Assembly (NCBI GenBank): GCA_019633425.1
Contig: WSUB01000006.1
Location: 372,001-436,000, forward strand
From: Tulasnella sp. 424
Taxonomy: Eukaryota > Basidiomycota > Agaricomycetes > Cantharellales > Tulasnellaceae
Length of the DNA stretch: 64,000 nucleotides
Direction of reading: 5' to 3'
In this document: one piece after another, positions 36,876 to 49,163 of the stretch
Layout of the letters: every line of letters starts with the position of its first letter
Numbering within the stretch: the stretch's first letter is position 1
Program-made: the position numbers and the translations under genes
Notes under the pieces: model-generated
Seen by the model: only the letters and a program-made list of their open reading frames with translations
What the model was told of the DNA's origin: nothing
Databases searched by the model: none

Positions 36876-38914
36876 ATGTCGGCTCACTCTGTTGTTAGTG
36901 TCAGACCGAAGGACGAAGAGGCCGCAGGCTCCGACAGCTTGAACTACAAGAGCAAAGAGGCTCCAATTCGTCATCTGACCGATGCGGAGTACGAAAAACG
37001 AGTTCTGTGAGTCTCATCCCTCCAGTTCTCACTACAGCATGCATTCTCACCCGAGGTTATTCAAGTCGGAAGATTGATTGGCGACTCGTGCCCATCTTGG
37101 CTGCCCTCTATGCTTTCAGTTTGATCGGTAAAACCTCTTTTCCGTATTTCCTTCGTCAATCTTGAATCCTCACCGTACCGCCTCCTACCTCCTCATATTG
37201 CAGACAGAACCAACCTGGGTCTCATTCGCGTCGCCGGCATGGACAAAGCTCTCCACCTCAGCGTCGGCAACCGGTACTCCGTCGTGACATCGGTCTTCTT
37301 CGTGCCCTACATCATCCTAGGTAAGGACACTCTCCTCGCGCAGAACGACTGCTTCTCACCTCACTTTTTCGGTAATCTCAGAGATCCCTGCGAACGTCTT
37401 CCTCCGCAAAGCCAGTCCAAAGCTTTTCCTGTCCGCCATCGTATTCCTCTGGGGATGCATCAGCATCGCGGCGGGGTTCGTCAAGACCTGGAATCAACTT
37501 GCTGCCCTCCGGGCCTTGCTGGGTGTCCTTGAGGCCGGTTTCTTCCCGTCCTGCGCGTACCTCATTACGCTTTGGTACATTCGGAGAGAGGTTCAGTTCC
37601 GCCTTGCGCTCTTCACCCTCATGTAAGCTACTCAGTGGTATATTCAAAGCTCTACGACGGCTGAACTAGTATTGCATAGATCCTATATAGCTGGCGGTTT
37701 CTCCCCTATTCTGGCTTACGGGTTTACCATGATGGAAGGCCGCGCGGGGATCCATGGGTGGCAATGGATTTGGATTATGGAAGGTCTTATCACTGCAGTC
37801 CTAGGCTTGGCCGCATACTTCGGTGAGTATTCGATGCCTTTTATCTGGTGCATGCGTATGAAGTTTCTGATATCCTCTCTTTTACCGTAATAGTTATCGT
37901 TGACTTGTGCGTTGACGGGTTAGACCCGACTGTCCAGGGACCTGACTGACCTATCTCTACTTTCGGCAGCCCCGACCGCAATACTTTCCTCACACCAGAA
38001 GAGACCGGATTCGTCAAGAACAGGATCGACGAAGACCGTGGTGATGCTCAGTTTGATACCTTGACTGTTCAAAAGGCTTTGGCGTATACCTGCGACCTCA
38101 AGCTTTGGGCGTTTGGTTTATGCTTCATGTGCTGCACATTCCCCGCGTGAGTGATCGGACTGTCAATAAAGCCTTGAGTATTATTCTGACCGTAGTATAA
38201 TTCTTGCCTCAGGTACTCGATTTCGTTCTTCCTTCCCACCATCATTGGGGGTATGGGATACAGCGTTCGAGACTCCCAGCTCCTGGTACGTCTTTCCCCT
38301 CATTCCCCAGTAATCCAAACTAATTAATCTACGAAACGAAATAGTGTTCTCCCCCATTCGTCTTCGGAGCTGTCTACGCGCTCGTTGTAGCATACTTTTC
38401 GGACAAGACGGTCAAGCGGGGACCCTACCTCGCGTTCAACGCTCTGCTCGGGGTGATCGGTTTCCCCATGTTGGCGTACTGCAAGGGAAATGCCCCTCGC
38501 TATATTGGAACCTTTTTGGCGCTCGCTGGGAGCTCGGCGAACATGCCGGGGGTCCTTGCTTGGCAAGCTAACAACGTCATCGGACAATCGAAGAGGGCGT
38601 ACTCGTCCGCGTTGAGGTAAGTTTTCCGAATTTTACCCATTTTATTTTGCGTCCTAGATCTAAAGGTTTGTTCTCTGGGGATTGCGCATAGTATTATGTG
38701 GGGCGGTATTGGAGGTATCATGGCGGCACTCGTCTTCCGTCAAAAAGACGCCCCGAAATACGTGCCGGGCCTCATCGCCACACTCGTCTCACAGATATTT
38801 ATGATCGTCATCATCGCTATTCTGTCCGTCTACTTTTACATGCGGAACAAGGCCGTCAAGAACGGAACCAAGGGTGTCATCGAGGGCAAGGAAGGGTTTT
38901 TGTACACGCTTTGA
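36876..38914 (+). CDS. MFS transporter of the Dal5/allantoate permease (anion:cation symporter) family
   Basis: Plasma-membrane symporter for a small organic anion; family members carry allantoate, nicotinate, biotin/pantothenate or dipeptides. First exons counted: 36876-37006, 37066-37127, 37204-37320, 37382-37622; at least five more follow, including a short one coding VIVDF. The cytosolic N terminus ends in RKIDWRLVPILAALYAFSLI, with the family hallmark DRTNLGLIRVAGM after helix 1. Then come RYSVVTSVFFVPYIILEIPA, a GFFPSCAYLITLWY helix, GWQWIWIMEGLITAVLGLAA closing the first half, FPDRN and TPEE in the central loop, and GYSVRDSQLL, AYFSDKTVKRGPYL, WQANNVIGQSKRAYSSAL in the second half. All twelve helices seem present and the C terminus is VIEGKEGFLYTL. 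No neighbour suggests the substrate. Confidence 0.88.
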
Positions 38915-40239
38915 AATCCCGAACGAGGAAGCTTGCTTTTTTCTATGGCCTTGGTTGTACGATATCGTTTAGTTTGCTGGTATGTCTGGAGTACGTCGCG
39001 TTTTATATGTATGCAATTAGACTGGTCCGATGCGCAGGAGGCCCTGAATGGAAGCGCAGCTTGCCGGTGTTTCCCAGGGTTCCCCCAACCTCCGGATAAC
39101 GTTAGCTGCCTTTCGATTCTACATAGGTTCGGCATCGGCATCCGACTGACCACAAGTAACTGAAGCCCTCCACGTCAACCTTCTTCCTTCCCGTTCTCCC
39201 AACTCTTCCAGCAATATGAACGAACTAACTGAAGCCGACTGCGCTCAAGCTCGAAAAGACGCTGCTGAGGAGACGAAAGACCTTCCGCGAAGGTGAGATC
39301 CACTTGGGCGGATGGTGCCAGAGAAAAAGGCCAACAAGCCGTATTTCGTTGTAAGTGCCGAATAAATCGGCATGTATTTCGCCACTGAACTTTAGTTTTG
39401 AACTCGGTTGAACTATCCGGTCTTTAGCTTGGATATCGGTGCCGACTACAGGTTCGTCATGCTGAAAAAGGGTATATTTAGTCTACAAAAGAGCTGTGTA
39501 TAAGCAAGCCACAGGGGACTGGATGATTAGATTTTCTCAGTTTTGGCGGGGGGCTTTAGCACTAGATGATTAGGTCCCGGGATCGGCCGGCATCATCGCT
39601 GACGTCTGGTTTCTCTTTGAATGCCAAATGAGCCGGATGTACCGAAACAAGCTCGTTGGAGGGGAGCATGAGGAGCATGACGAGGGGAGAAACGTTTGAA
39701 GACGGGGATGTTCGGTGACCGTGCATCACGGGGTCGCGTTGACCCTGTAAAGCCACCACTTAACGGGTCGAGTCGCCGACAGTATCCCGCCAAACCTCTC
39801 ACTCTGACAAAGTGAGGCAAAACGGAATGAGGGCCATAAGGACGTTGAAACAAGACTCTGACCATTGCTGCTTCATTATTATGTCAGAGTTACGGTGGGC
39901 CGGAAGCTTCGTTACTCCGAGATGAAAGGGGGGTAGATTATAGAACACCCGGAGAGGTGATCTCGAGAAGGAGCGACCCAATCTCTCGTTTCCCGGCTCT
40001 CGATCCCTTAGTCCCAACAGGGCTCAGCACCGATCTCTGCGAGAAGTACATGTCAGGGTCGGATGCAACGCTATACCCGACCGAGAACCCATAAACACCA
40101 GGAGGGTCTTGGGCGCAGTCGACACCAATTCCCCCCGCTCCGTCACCTCCCCTCCAACTTGAGGTAAACCCATTCACCCATCTATTTTTCTTCCTTTCTT
40201 TTACTTTGCGACTACGTCTGCTGAACGCAAGCTACCGCC
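38915..40239. other. 3' flank of the transporter and upstream part of the DUF6533 array
   Basis: Near 39045-39115 there is a truncated match to the PIN4 promoter (GTTTCCCAGGGTTCCC, CCTCCGGAT, TTTCGATTCTA). About 39160-39760 matches nothing else in the window. From about 39785 the sequence again follows the flank found before DUF6533 copies 2 and 3 (AAAGTGAGGCAAAACGGAA, GGCCATAAGGAC, GCCGGAAGCTTC, GATGAAAGGGGG, then CCTCCCCTCCAACTTGA just before the start codon). The 600-base unmatched segment is either an insertion in this unit or a deletion from the others. Confidence 0.55.
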
Positions 40240-42375
40240 ATGCAACTCGACGACGTGGAGCGAATCCGTTACCACCTGCTTGTATCTCAAATGTGGGTGC
40301 CGAAAGGTTCCGAATTGTCCTAGCTACGTGCAAATTAATGAATTGCAACTTTCATCCCATCTCACAGAGTTTTCGGTGTTGGGTATTGCATGCTCCTTTA
40401 CGACTGGGTTCGACAATCTTTTTGGAGATGGACAAATCTAATAACTGACAACTCGTTTTCAGATCTGTTGCCTCCACCGAGAAATCAGATTTGTGAGCTT
40501 TATAAACGCCACACCTTTCCCCAGGTGAACGACGGTTCTAAGGTAGCTTCCATCGGGTATCTGCAGATATGGAACACAAAGTTTTCGTTCATCAAAGCTA
40601 TCTATTTCTTCTGTCGATACTGGCCAATAGCGGCTGTTCCAGCCAGTTTGTGGGCGTATACGGTTCCTCAGACCTGGGAAACGTGCGAGCGGATATTCCG
40701 GATACCAGTAGCTTGTTCGTCCGACCCAGATTCATGCTTACACACGCAACCTGACTCACAGCCTGTTCTGGCATGCTTGACATAGTGGTAACCTGGAACC
40801 AACTGGGTATGCTTCCGAGATTGTCCCTTGCTGAGTCGTTTTGAGAATCTCAGCTGACTTTTCGACGACTGTCATCCCCCCACTCGTAGGTGCAGAGACG
40901 GTGCTCCTTGCACGAACGGTCGCTTTCCTTGGCAACAGCAAGTTAGTCCTCTACGGCCTCTCAACATGCCTCGTGGCCACCGGTGCCTATCAGAACTGGG
41001 TCGTGTTCAAGCCGATGTTTCTCATTCCCTTCGTCGCCGATGACAGATATGGCGTTTGCTTACCCACAAGTCCCGGGTGAGTTCGACCTGCTCTATTCCC
41101 AGAGTGCCATACTGATAGGGCTGTTACAACGTTTTAGATACGAGATATTTGGTGAGCCTTGTCTGTGATCATGGTAGAGATTTGTTCAGCTCAACGAGGT
41201 GTGCTCGTCTTACTGTCTAGGTTTCTTTGTGAGTCCCGTATTGTCATCTTTCACGAAACGACGGTTCCACTCATCTCATCTTCAGATGTCGTCTCTACTT
41301 TTCGATACTCTGGTACGCCTCTAATGTCTTATTACCGGCTGTGGGCTGACTTTGCAAACCCTCGTCAGGTCACCGCCCTCATGGTCTACCGGGTCTTCCA
41401 GCTGAGGCAAGAGGCAGGTGGTCAACTCAGCCGCAGTGAGTTGTGTCAACGTTCACACAAGTAGATTTCTCATATTCCTTTTCGTGTCTTTCGGCTTTCG
41501 AAGACCCACTTGTGCAATTATTCGTCTCCGAAGGTGGGCCGACTCGTTTGCTGCTGAACTCCTCCCGCCACGAACTGAACTTTACCTCGAGGGCTTTGGT
41601 ATTTCGTCGTCGTGTCCGTTGCCAACCTCGTCAATGGCTTTGTAAGTATCCGTCTCGAACACAGCTTTGCGAAGTCTCAAAAAGCGTCGCTGACTGAATC
41701 TGCAACTCTTGGCCGGCGCAGATGTTCACCCTGAAGGACAAGTCCCTCCAACTTAATGCGGTACCTTTTTCGTATGCCCGCTTTGATACGTAGATGGGAA
41801 CCGTTACTCAAGCTAATCCCTATCTCCACGGCGTATACAGGAACATGCTCCCTACTATCCTCGCCTGCCGCTTGATCCTCGACCTCCGCGAATTACACGG
41901 CACATCACAAGGCAACGTGTGGCTAACCACTGGCAAGGGCAACGTAGGCTTCGTCCTCCCAGCATACCTATACCGGTCAAAACCTGGTCCAACTCCCCCA
42001 CAACTCTCTACAATGCGCTTCCAGAACCCTCCTAAGAACAATTCCTTGCATCCTGGATCAAGTGCAACGGATAGTAGCAGTCTATCGACCACCGCGGACA
42101 TTCGGTTCGTAAATGCGGATGGTGTCGGTCATAAGGCGAGCTTTTTGACAGGGTCGACGTCGATTGGGGGTGCTGAGGTTGGAGATGAGGATGACGTGGT
42201 GGACGCGCGGGGTATTTTGGTTTCGGTTATGAAGTCCGAAGAGGAAGAGGCAGGACCACCAGCTGGGGTGGATAACGAGTTCGACTCGGCGTACCAGATG
42301 AGACCTATAAGGTCTCAACGAGAGACTGCATCGAAAACGGGTCGAGAGGAACGGCGAGGGGATAATGTGGTGTAA
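40240..42375 (+). CDS. DUF6533 multi-helix membrane protein, array copy 1
   Basis: Basidiomycete-type membrane protein with about seven helices; function unknown. Spliced by eye from the three paralogs: MQLDDVERIRYHLLVSQ, then VFGVGYCMLLYDW joined to ICCLHREIRF and IWNTKFSFIKAIYFFCRYWP, which together form the DUF6533 signature (YDW..L.REI..IW......K......RYWP). Later exons give ETVLLARTVAFLGNSKLVLY, PFVADDRYGVCLPTSPG, SSLLFDTLVTALMVYRVFQL, PLVQLFVSEG and LWYFVVVSVANLVNGF. The last exon opens NMLPTILACRLILDLRE and ends in a Ser/Glu/Gly-rich cytosolic tail of about 150 residues. Before GLWYF this copy lacks 5 bases including the acceptor used by copies 2 and 3, but a downstream AG restores the frame with loss of four residues. 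A TAG near 41790 falls in the final intron. Probably intact. Confidence 0.72.
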
Positions 42376-43372
42376 TTTTGGGACTGTCACGCTCAAGTTT
42401 TCGTTCGTTTGGGTTTTGTTTTTCTTAGAATGCTGGTTATCAGTTATAACTCTTGTATCAATAAATTTCTCGATCCTCGCATCTCCCTTGTAGCTACGAT
42501 TAAACCTGAATAAGTCATGCTCCTTTCATGCTCCGTCTTGTCTTCACCCTTGCTTTCGGTCATCACAGTCACTGAAGCCGGGTCTGCGAGTGTGAGCACG
42601 AATTTCCGTTTCTGATCGGCTTAGAGGGTCTGTCATCGCCATCGTGGCTAGAACCCGATTGCGGAATATTCTCCGCAATAGTTTCTTTCACGTCTGAGAG
42701 GAAGAAGTCTTTAAAGTCTTCGATCGGCCGAGCGCCCGAGAGTTAGATTGCCGGCCACAATAGGTGTGGCTGACCAGTGCACTATTCACCATCTCCAGAG
42801 CAGCTTGCCCGTGTTTCCCAGGGTTCCCCGACCTCCGGATCTAACGTAAGCCTCCCAATCGAAACGGGTCGACAAAGACCAATTCCGCGGACAGTATCCG
42901 CCAAGCCTCCCACTCTGGCAAAGTAAGGCAAAACGGAACGAGAGCCATAAGGACACTGACCATTGGTGCCTCATTATATCAGAGTCGCGGTGGCCGGAAG
43001 CTTCATTACCCCGCGATGAAAGGGGGATGTATGACAACACGTGGAGAGGTGGGGAATGAGCGACCCAATCTCTCGTTTCCCGGCTACTGAACGTGAGCAC
43101 CGAATTGGTTTTTGCTAGTCGGGTGGCTTTATTTCTCGATCCCTTAGACCCAACAGGGCTTGGCACCGATCGCTGCCAAAAATATATGTCAGGGTATGAT
43201 GCACCGGAGTACTCACCCGAGCATTCATAAGTCGCCAGGAGGGTCTTGGGGCGCTGTTGACGCCAATTCCCCCCCTGCTCCGTCACCTCCCCTCCAACTT
43301 GAAATAAACCCATTCACCCTCTGTTTTCTTTCTTTTACTTTGCGACTACGTCTGCTGAACGCAAGCTACAGT

Positions 43373-45473
43373 ATGCAACTCGATGAAGTGGAGCGAATCC
43401 GTTACCACCTGCTTGTATCTCAAATGTGGGTACGGACGGTTCCGAATTGTCCTACGTGCAAAATAATGAACTGCAACTTTCCTCCCATCCGCAGAATTTT
43501 CGGTGCCGGGTATTGCATGCTCCTTTATGACTGGGTTCGACAATCTTTCGGAGATGGCCAAATCCAATGCTGACAAATCGTTTGCCGCGTCTTCAGCTCT
43601 GTTGCCTCAACAGAGAAATCAAACTTGTAAGCTTTAACGACACACGTTCCCGACGGTTCTAAGATAGCTTTCACTGGGTATGGCAGATATGGAAAACAAA
43701 ATTTTCGTTCATCAAAGCCATCTATATATTCTGTCGATACTGGCCAATAGCAACTGTTCCATACGTCTTGTGGGTATATACGGTTCCTCAGACCTGGGAG
43801 ACGTGCGAGAGGATATTCCGGATACCAGTAGCTTGTTCGTCCAACCCAGATTCGTGCTTTACACACGCAACCTGACTCTCAGCCTGTTCTGGCATGCTTG
43901 ACATAGTGGCAACCTGGAACCAATTGGGTACGCTTCGAGATTGTCCCTTGCTTGAGTCGTTTGAGAATTTTTCAGCTGACTTTCGACGACTGCCCATGCC
44001 CACTCGTAGGTGCAGAGACGGTGCTCCTTGCACGAACGGTCGCTTTCCTTGGTAACAGCCAGTTAGTCCTCTACGGCCTCTCAGCATGCCTCCTGGCCAC
44101 CACTGCCTATCAAAACTGGGTCGTGTTCAAGCCGATATTTCTTATTCCCTTCGTCGCTGATGACAGATATGGCGTTTGCTTACCCACAAGTCCCGGGTAA
44201 GTCGACTGCTCTATCCCAGAGTGCCATACTGATAGGCTGTAACAACGTTTTAGATACGAGATATTTGGTGAGCTTCTGTGATCATGGTAAAGATTTATTC
44301 AGCTCAACGAGGTGTTTGATCGTCTCACTGTCTAGGATTCTTTGTTAGTCGTGTATTGTCATCTTTACGAAACGACATTCCACTCACCTCATCTTCAGAT
44401 GTCGTCTCTATTTTTCGATACTCTGGTACGCCTCTAATATCCTATTACCGACTGTCGGCTGACTTTGCGACCTTCTTCAGGTCACCGTCCTCATGGTCTA
44501 CCGGGTCTTCCAGCTGAGGCAAGAGGCGGGTGGTCAATTCAGCCGCAGTGAGTTGTGTCAAACAAGTCGATTCCGGCCAACATTTATCTCATATCCCTTT
44601 TCTTCTCGTCTGCTTCGGAAGACCCGCTTGTGCAATTGTTTGTCTCCGAAGGTGGGCCACACGCTTGCTGCCAACTCCTCCCGCCGCGAACTGAATGAAG
44701 CTTTATCTCAAGGACTTTGGTATTTCGTCGTTGTGTCTGCTGCCAACCTCCTCAATGCCTTTGTGAGTCTCCGTCTCGACACGGCTTTGCGAGTCGCAAA
44801 GCGTCGCTGACTGAATCTGCACTCTTGGCCGCAGATGTTCACCATAAAGGAGAAGTCCCTCCAACTTATTGCGGTACCTTTTTCGTATGCCACTCCGATA
44901 GATGGGAACCGTACCCAAGCTGACCCCTATCTCCACGGCGCTATCAGGAACATGCTCCCTACTATCCTCGCCTGCCGCTTGATCCTCGACCTCCGCGAAT
45001 TACACGGCACATCAGAAGGCAACGTATGGCTCACCACTGGCAAAGGCAACGTAGGCTTCGTCCTCCCAGCATACCTATACCGCTCAAAACCCGGTCCAAC
45101 TCCGCCACAACTCTCTACAATCCACTTCCAGAACCCTCCTAATATCAATTCCTTGCATCCTGGATCAAGTGCAACGGATAGTAGCGGTCTATCGACCACC
45201 TCGGACGTTCGGTTCGTAAATGCAGCTGGCGCCGGTCACAAGGCGAGTTTTTTGACAGGGTCGACGTCGATTGGGGGTGCTGAGGAGGATGATGTGGTGG
45301 ACGCGCGGGGTGTTTTGGTTTCAGCTATGAAGTCCGAAGAGGAAGAGGCAGGACCACCAGCTGGGGTGGATAACGAGTTCGACTCGGCGTACCAGATGAG
45401 ACCTATAAGGTCTCAACGAGAGACTGCATCGAAAACGGGTCAAGAGGAACGCCGAGGGGATGATGTGGTGTAA
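43373..45473 (+). CDS. DUF6533 multi-helix membrane protein, array copy 2
   Basis: Same plan as copy 1: MQLDEVERIRYHLLVSQ; IFGAGYCMLLYDW; LCCLNREIKL; IWKTKFSFIKAIYIFCRYWP; CSGMLDIVATWNQL; ETVLLARTVAFLGNSQLVLY; PTSPG followed by a tiny YEIF exon; SSLFFDTL and VTVLMVYRVFQLRQEAGG; PLVQLFVSEALSQGLWYFVV; MFTIKEKSLQLIAVPFS; NMLPTILACRLILDLRE. The intron after LLYDW uses the weak donor GTTCGA, as in the other two copies. The cytosolic tail ends RREERRGDDVV-like sequence and contains an acidic KSEEEEAGPPAG patch. I found no stop inside the deduced exons. Such proteins sit in the plasma or internal membranes; no ligand is known. Confidence 0.72.
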
Positions 45474-46470
45474 TTTTGGGGCTGTCACGCTCAAGTTTTC
45501 GTTCGTTTGGGTTTTGTTTTTCTTAGAATGCTGGTTATCGGTTATAACTCTTGTATCAATAATTTTCTTGATCCTTGCATCTCTCTCTGTAGCTACGATT
45601 AAACCTGAATAAGTCATGCCCCTTTCGTGCTCCGTCTTGTCTTCACCCTTGCTTTCGGTCATCCCAGTCACTGAAGCCGGGTCTGCGAGTGTGAGCACGA
45701 ATTTCCGTTCAAGTTTCTGATCGGCTTAGAGGGTCTGTCATCGCCATCGTGGCTAGAACCCGATTGCGGAATATTTCACGTCTGAGAGGAAGAAGTCTTT
45801 TAAAGTCTTCGATCGGCCGAGCGCCCGAGAGTTAGATTGCCGGCCATAGCGGATGACCAGTGCACTATTCACCATCTCCGGAGCAGCTTGTCGGGGTTTC
45901 CCAGGGTTCCCCAACCTCCGGATCTCACGTAAGCCTCCCTTCGATCGAAACGGGTCGACAAAGGCCAGTCACTTCCGCTGACAGTATCCACCAAACCTCC
46001 CACTCTGGCAAAGTGAGGCAAAACGGAACGAGAGCCATAAGGACACTGACGATTGCTGCCTCATTATATCAGAGTCGCGGTAGCCGGAAGCTTCATTACC
46101 CCGCGATGAAAGGGGGATGTATGACAACACGCGGAGAGGTGGAGAATGAGCGACCCAATCTCTCGTTTCCCGGCTACTGAACGTGAGCCCCGAATTGGTT
46201 TTTGACACTAGTCGGGTGGCTTTATTTCTCGATCCCTTGGACCCAACAGGGCTTGGCACCGATCGCTGCCAAAAATATATGTCAGGGTACCATGCACCGG
46301 AGTACTCACCCGACCCGAGCATTCATAAGTCGCCAGGAGGGTCTTGGGGCGCTGTCGGCGACAATTCCCCCCCTGCTCCGTCACCTCCCCTCCAACTTGA
46401 AATAAACCCATTCACCCTCTTTTTTCTTTCTTTTACTTTGCGACTACGTCTGCTGAACGCAAGCTACAGT

Positions 46471-48568
46471 ATGCAACTCGACGAAGTGGAGCGAATCCGT
46501 TACCACCTGCTTGTATCTCAAATGTGGGTGCGGACGGTTCCGAATTGTCCTACGTGCAAAATAATGAACTGCAACTTTCCTCCCATCCGCAGAATTTTTG
46601 GTGCCGGGTATTGCATGCTCCTTTATGACTGGGTTCGACAATCTTTTGGAGATGGACAAATCTAATGCTGACAAATCGTTTGCCGCGTCTTCAGCTCTGT
46701 TGCCTCAACAGAGAAATCAAACTTGTAAGCTTTAACGACACACGTTCCCGACGGTTCTAAGATAGCTTTCACTGGGTATGACAGATATGGAAAACAAAAA
46801 TTTCGTTCATCAAAGCCATCTATCTCTTCTGCCGATACTGGCCAATAGCGACTATTCCATACGTCTTGTGGGTATATACGGTTCCTCAGACTTGGGAGAC
46901 GTGCGAGAGGATATTCCGGATACCAGTAGCTGGTTCGTGCACCCAGATTCGCACTTACATACGCAACCGGCATCGTCCTGACTCGCAGTGTATTCTGGCT
47001 TGCTTGACGTACCGTCTACAGTGGCAACCTGGAACCAACTGGGTACGCTTCGAGGCGTCCCTTGCTAAGTCGTTTGAGAATTTCAGCTGACTTTCGACGA
47101 CTGCATCTCCACTCGTAGCAGCAGAGACGGTGCTCCTTGCACGAACGGTCGCTTTCCTTGGCAACAGCCGTTTAATCCTTTACAGCCTCTCAGCATGCCT
47201 CGTGGCCGCCACTGCCTATCAGAACTGGGTCGTGTTCAGGCCGATATATCTTGCTCCCTTCGTCGCCGATGACAGATATGGCGTTTGCTTACCCACAAGT
47301 CCCGGGTGAGTCGATTGCTCTAATTCCAGAGCGCCATACTGATAAGCTGTGACAACGTTTTAGATACGAGTTCTTTGGTGAGCTCGTCTGTGATCATGGT
47401 AGAGATTTTTAAACTCAACGAGGTGTTTTTCTAGGATTCTTTGTTAGTCCTGTATTGTCATCTTTACGAAACGACATTCCACTCACCTCATCTTCAGATG
47501 TCGTCTCTACTTTTCGATACTCTGGTACGCCTCTAATATCCTATTACCGACTGTCGGCTGACTTTGCAACCTTCTTCAGGTCACCGTCCTCATGGTCTAC
47601 CGGGTCTTCCAGCTGAGGCAAGAGGCGGGTGGTCAATTCAGCCGCAGTGAGTTGCGTCAAACAAGTCGATTCCAGCCAACATTTATCTCATATCCCTTTT
47701 ATTTTCGTCTGCTTCGGAAGACCCGCTTGTGCAATTGCTTGTCTCCGAAGGTGGGCCACACGCTTGCTGCCAACTCCTCCCGCCACGAACTGACTGAAGC
47801 TTTATCTCAAGGACTTTGGTATTTCGTCGTTGTGTCTGCTGCCAACCTCATCAATGCCTTTGTAAGTCTCTGTCTCGACACGGCTTTGCGAGTCGCAAAG
47901 CGTCGCTGACTGAATCTGCACTCTTGGCCGCAGATGTTCACCATAAGGGAGAAGTCCCTCCAACTAATTGCGGTACCTTTTTCGTATGCCACTCCGATAG
48001 ATGGGAACCGTACTCAAGCTGACCCTATCTCCACGGCCGTATCAGGAACATGCTCCCTACTATCCTCGCATGCCGCTTGATCCTCGACCTCCGCGAATTA
48101 CGCGGCTCATCAGAAGGCAACGTGTGGCTCACCACAGGCAAAGGCAACGTAGGCTTCGTCCTCCCAGCATACCTATACCGGTCAAAACCTGGTCCAACTC
48201 CGGCACAAATCTCTACAATACGCTTCCAGAACCCTCCTAATATCAATTCCTTGCATCCTGGATCAAATGCAACGGATAGTAGCGGTCTATCGACCACCTC
48301 GGACGTTCGGTTCGTAAATGCAGATGGCGTCGGTCACAAGGCGAGCTTTTTGACAGGGTCGACGTCGATTGGGGGTGCTGAGGATGAGGTGGTGGACGCG
48401 CGGGGTATTTTGGTTTCGGCTATGAAGTCCGAAGAGGAGGAGACCGGAACACCAGCTGGGGTGGATAACGAGTTCGATCTGGCGTACCAGATGAGACCTA
48501 TAAGGTCTCAACGAGAGACTGCATCGAAAACGGGTCAAGAGGAACGCCGAGGGGATAATATGGTGTAA
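46471..48568 (+). CDS. DUF6533 multi-helix membrane protein, array copy 3
   Basis: Closest to copy 2 (MQLDEVERIRYHLLVSQ; IFGAGYCMLLYDW; LCCLNREIKL; IWKTKISFIKAIYLFCRYWP-type segment; ETVLLARTVAFLGNSRLILY; RPIYLAPFVADDRYGVCLP; SSLLFDTL; VTVLMVYRVFQLRQEAGG; LSQGLWYFVVVSAANLINAF; NMLPTILACRLILDLRE). The region after PVAGS is longer than in copy 2 because of an inserted HRPDSQ-coding stretch that probably lies in an intron. The tail is slightly shortened (GGAEDEVVDARG). The 3' flank continues directly into PIN4 upstream sequence, so this is the copy next to the original neighbour. Exon borders are inferred from the paralogs. Confidence 0.7.
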
Positions 48569-49163
48569 TGTTGGGGCTGTCACGCTCAAGTTTTCGTTCG
48601 TTTGGGTTTTCTTTTTCTTAGAATGCTGGTTATCGGTTAACTCTTGTATCAATAATTTTTTCGATCCTTGCATCTCTCTCTGTAGTTACGATTAAACGTG
48701 AATAGGTCATGCCCCTTTTGTTTTGCCTCCTGTCTTCGCTCTTGCTTTCGGTCATCCCAGTCACTGGAGGCGGGTTCGCGAATGTGAACACAAATTTCCG
48801 TTTCTGATCGGCTTGGAGGATATGTCGAGGTCCTTCATCGCCATGGTCGAAGGCTAGAACCCGCGCAATCGGTTTCTTTCACGTCTGAGAGGAAGAGGTC
48901 CGTTAAAGTCTCCGATCACCGAGCGCCCGAGAGTTAGATTGCCGGCCACACTGGCTTCCGATAGATGTGGCTGACCGGTGTACGCGTATATACATCTCCG
49001 CTGTACCGCGTCCAAGAACCTCAGCAAGCCGGGCACGGTCGGTTCGTCCAACTTGTCTTCGAGCAGCTTGCCAGTATTTCCCAGGGTTCCCCACCCTCCG
49101 AATCTAACGTAAGCCTCCCTTCGATTCTATCATCCAGTTCAACCCAGCGGCTCCTATTGTCAG
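48569..49163. promoter_or_regulatory. DUF6533 copy 3 terminator region and PIN4 promoter
   Basis: The TTGTATCAATAATTTTT stretch near 48644 follows all three DUF6533 genes and probably marks their 3' end. The 400 bases before the PIN4 start, including the TTTCCCAGGGTTCCCC block at about 49077-49092 and AACGTAAGCCTCCCTTCGATTC, are the source of the promoter fragments found in the repeat units. No TATA box is obvious. Confidence 0.45.

Larger units (their letters stand above)
39785..49135. repeat. Three tandem ~3.1 kb units ending in PIN4 promoter sequence
   Basis: Start codons of the three DUF6533 genes lie 3133 and 3098 bases apart, and flanks repeat along with the genes. Each unit ends in a copy of the PIN4 5' flank: 42785-42860 and 45880-45950 match 49060-49135 (GCAGCTTGCC, TTTCCCAGGGTTCCCC, CTCCGGATCT, AACGTAAGCCTCCC), and a further truncated copy is at 39045-39115. 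The segment about 300 bases further upstream also matches (CACGAATTTCCGTTTCTGATCGG at 42600 and its relative at 48790). Confidence 0.85.
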
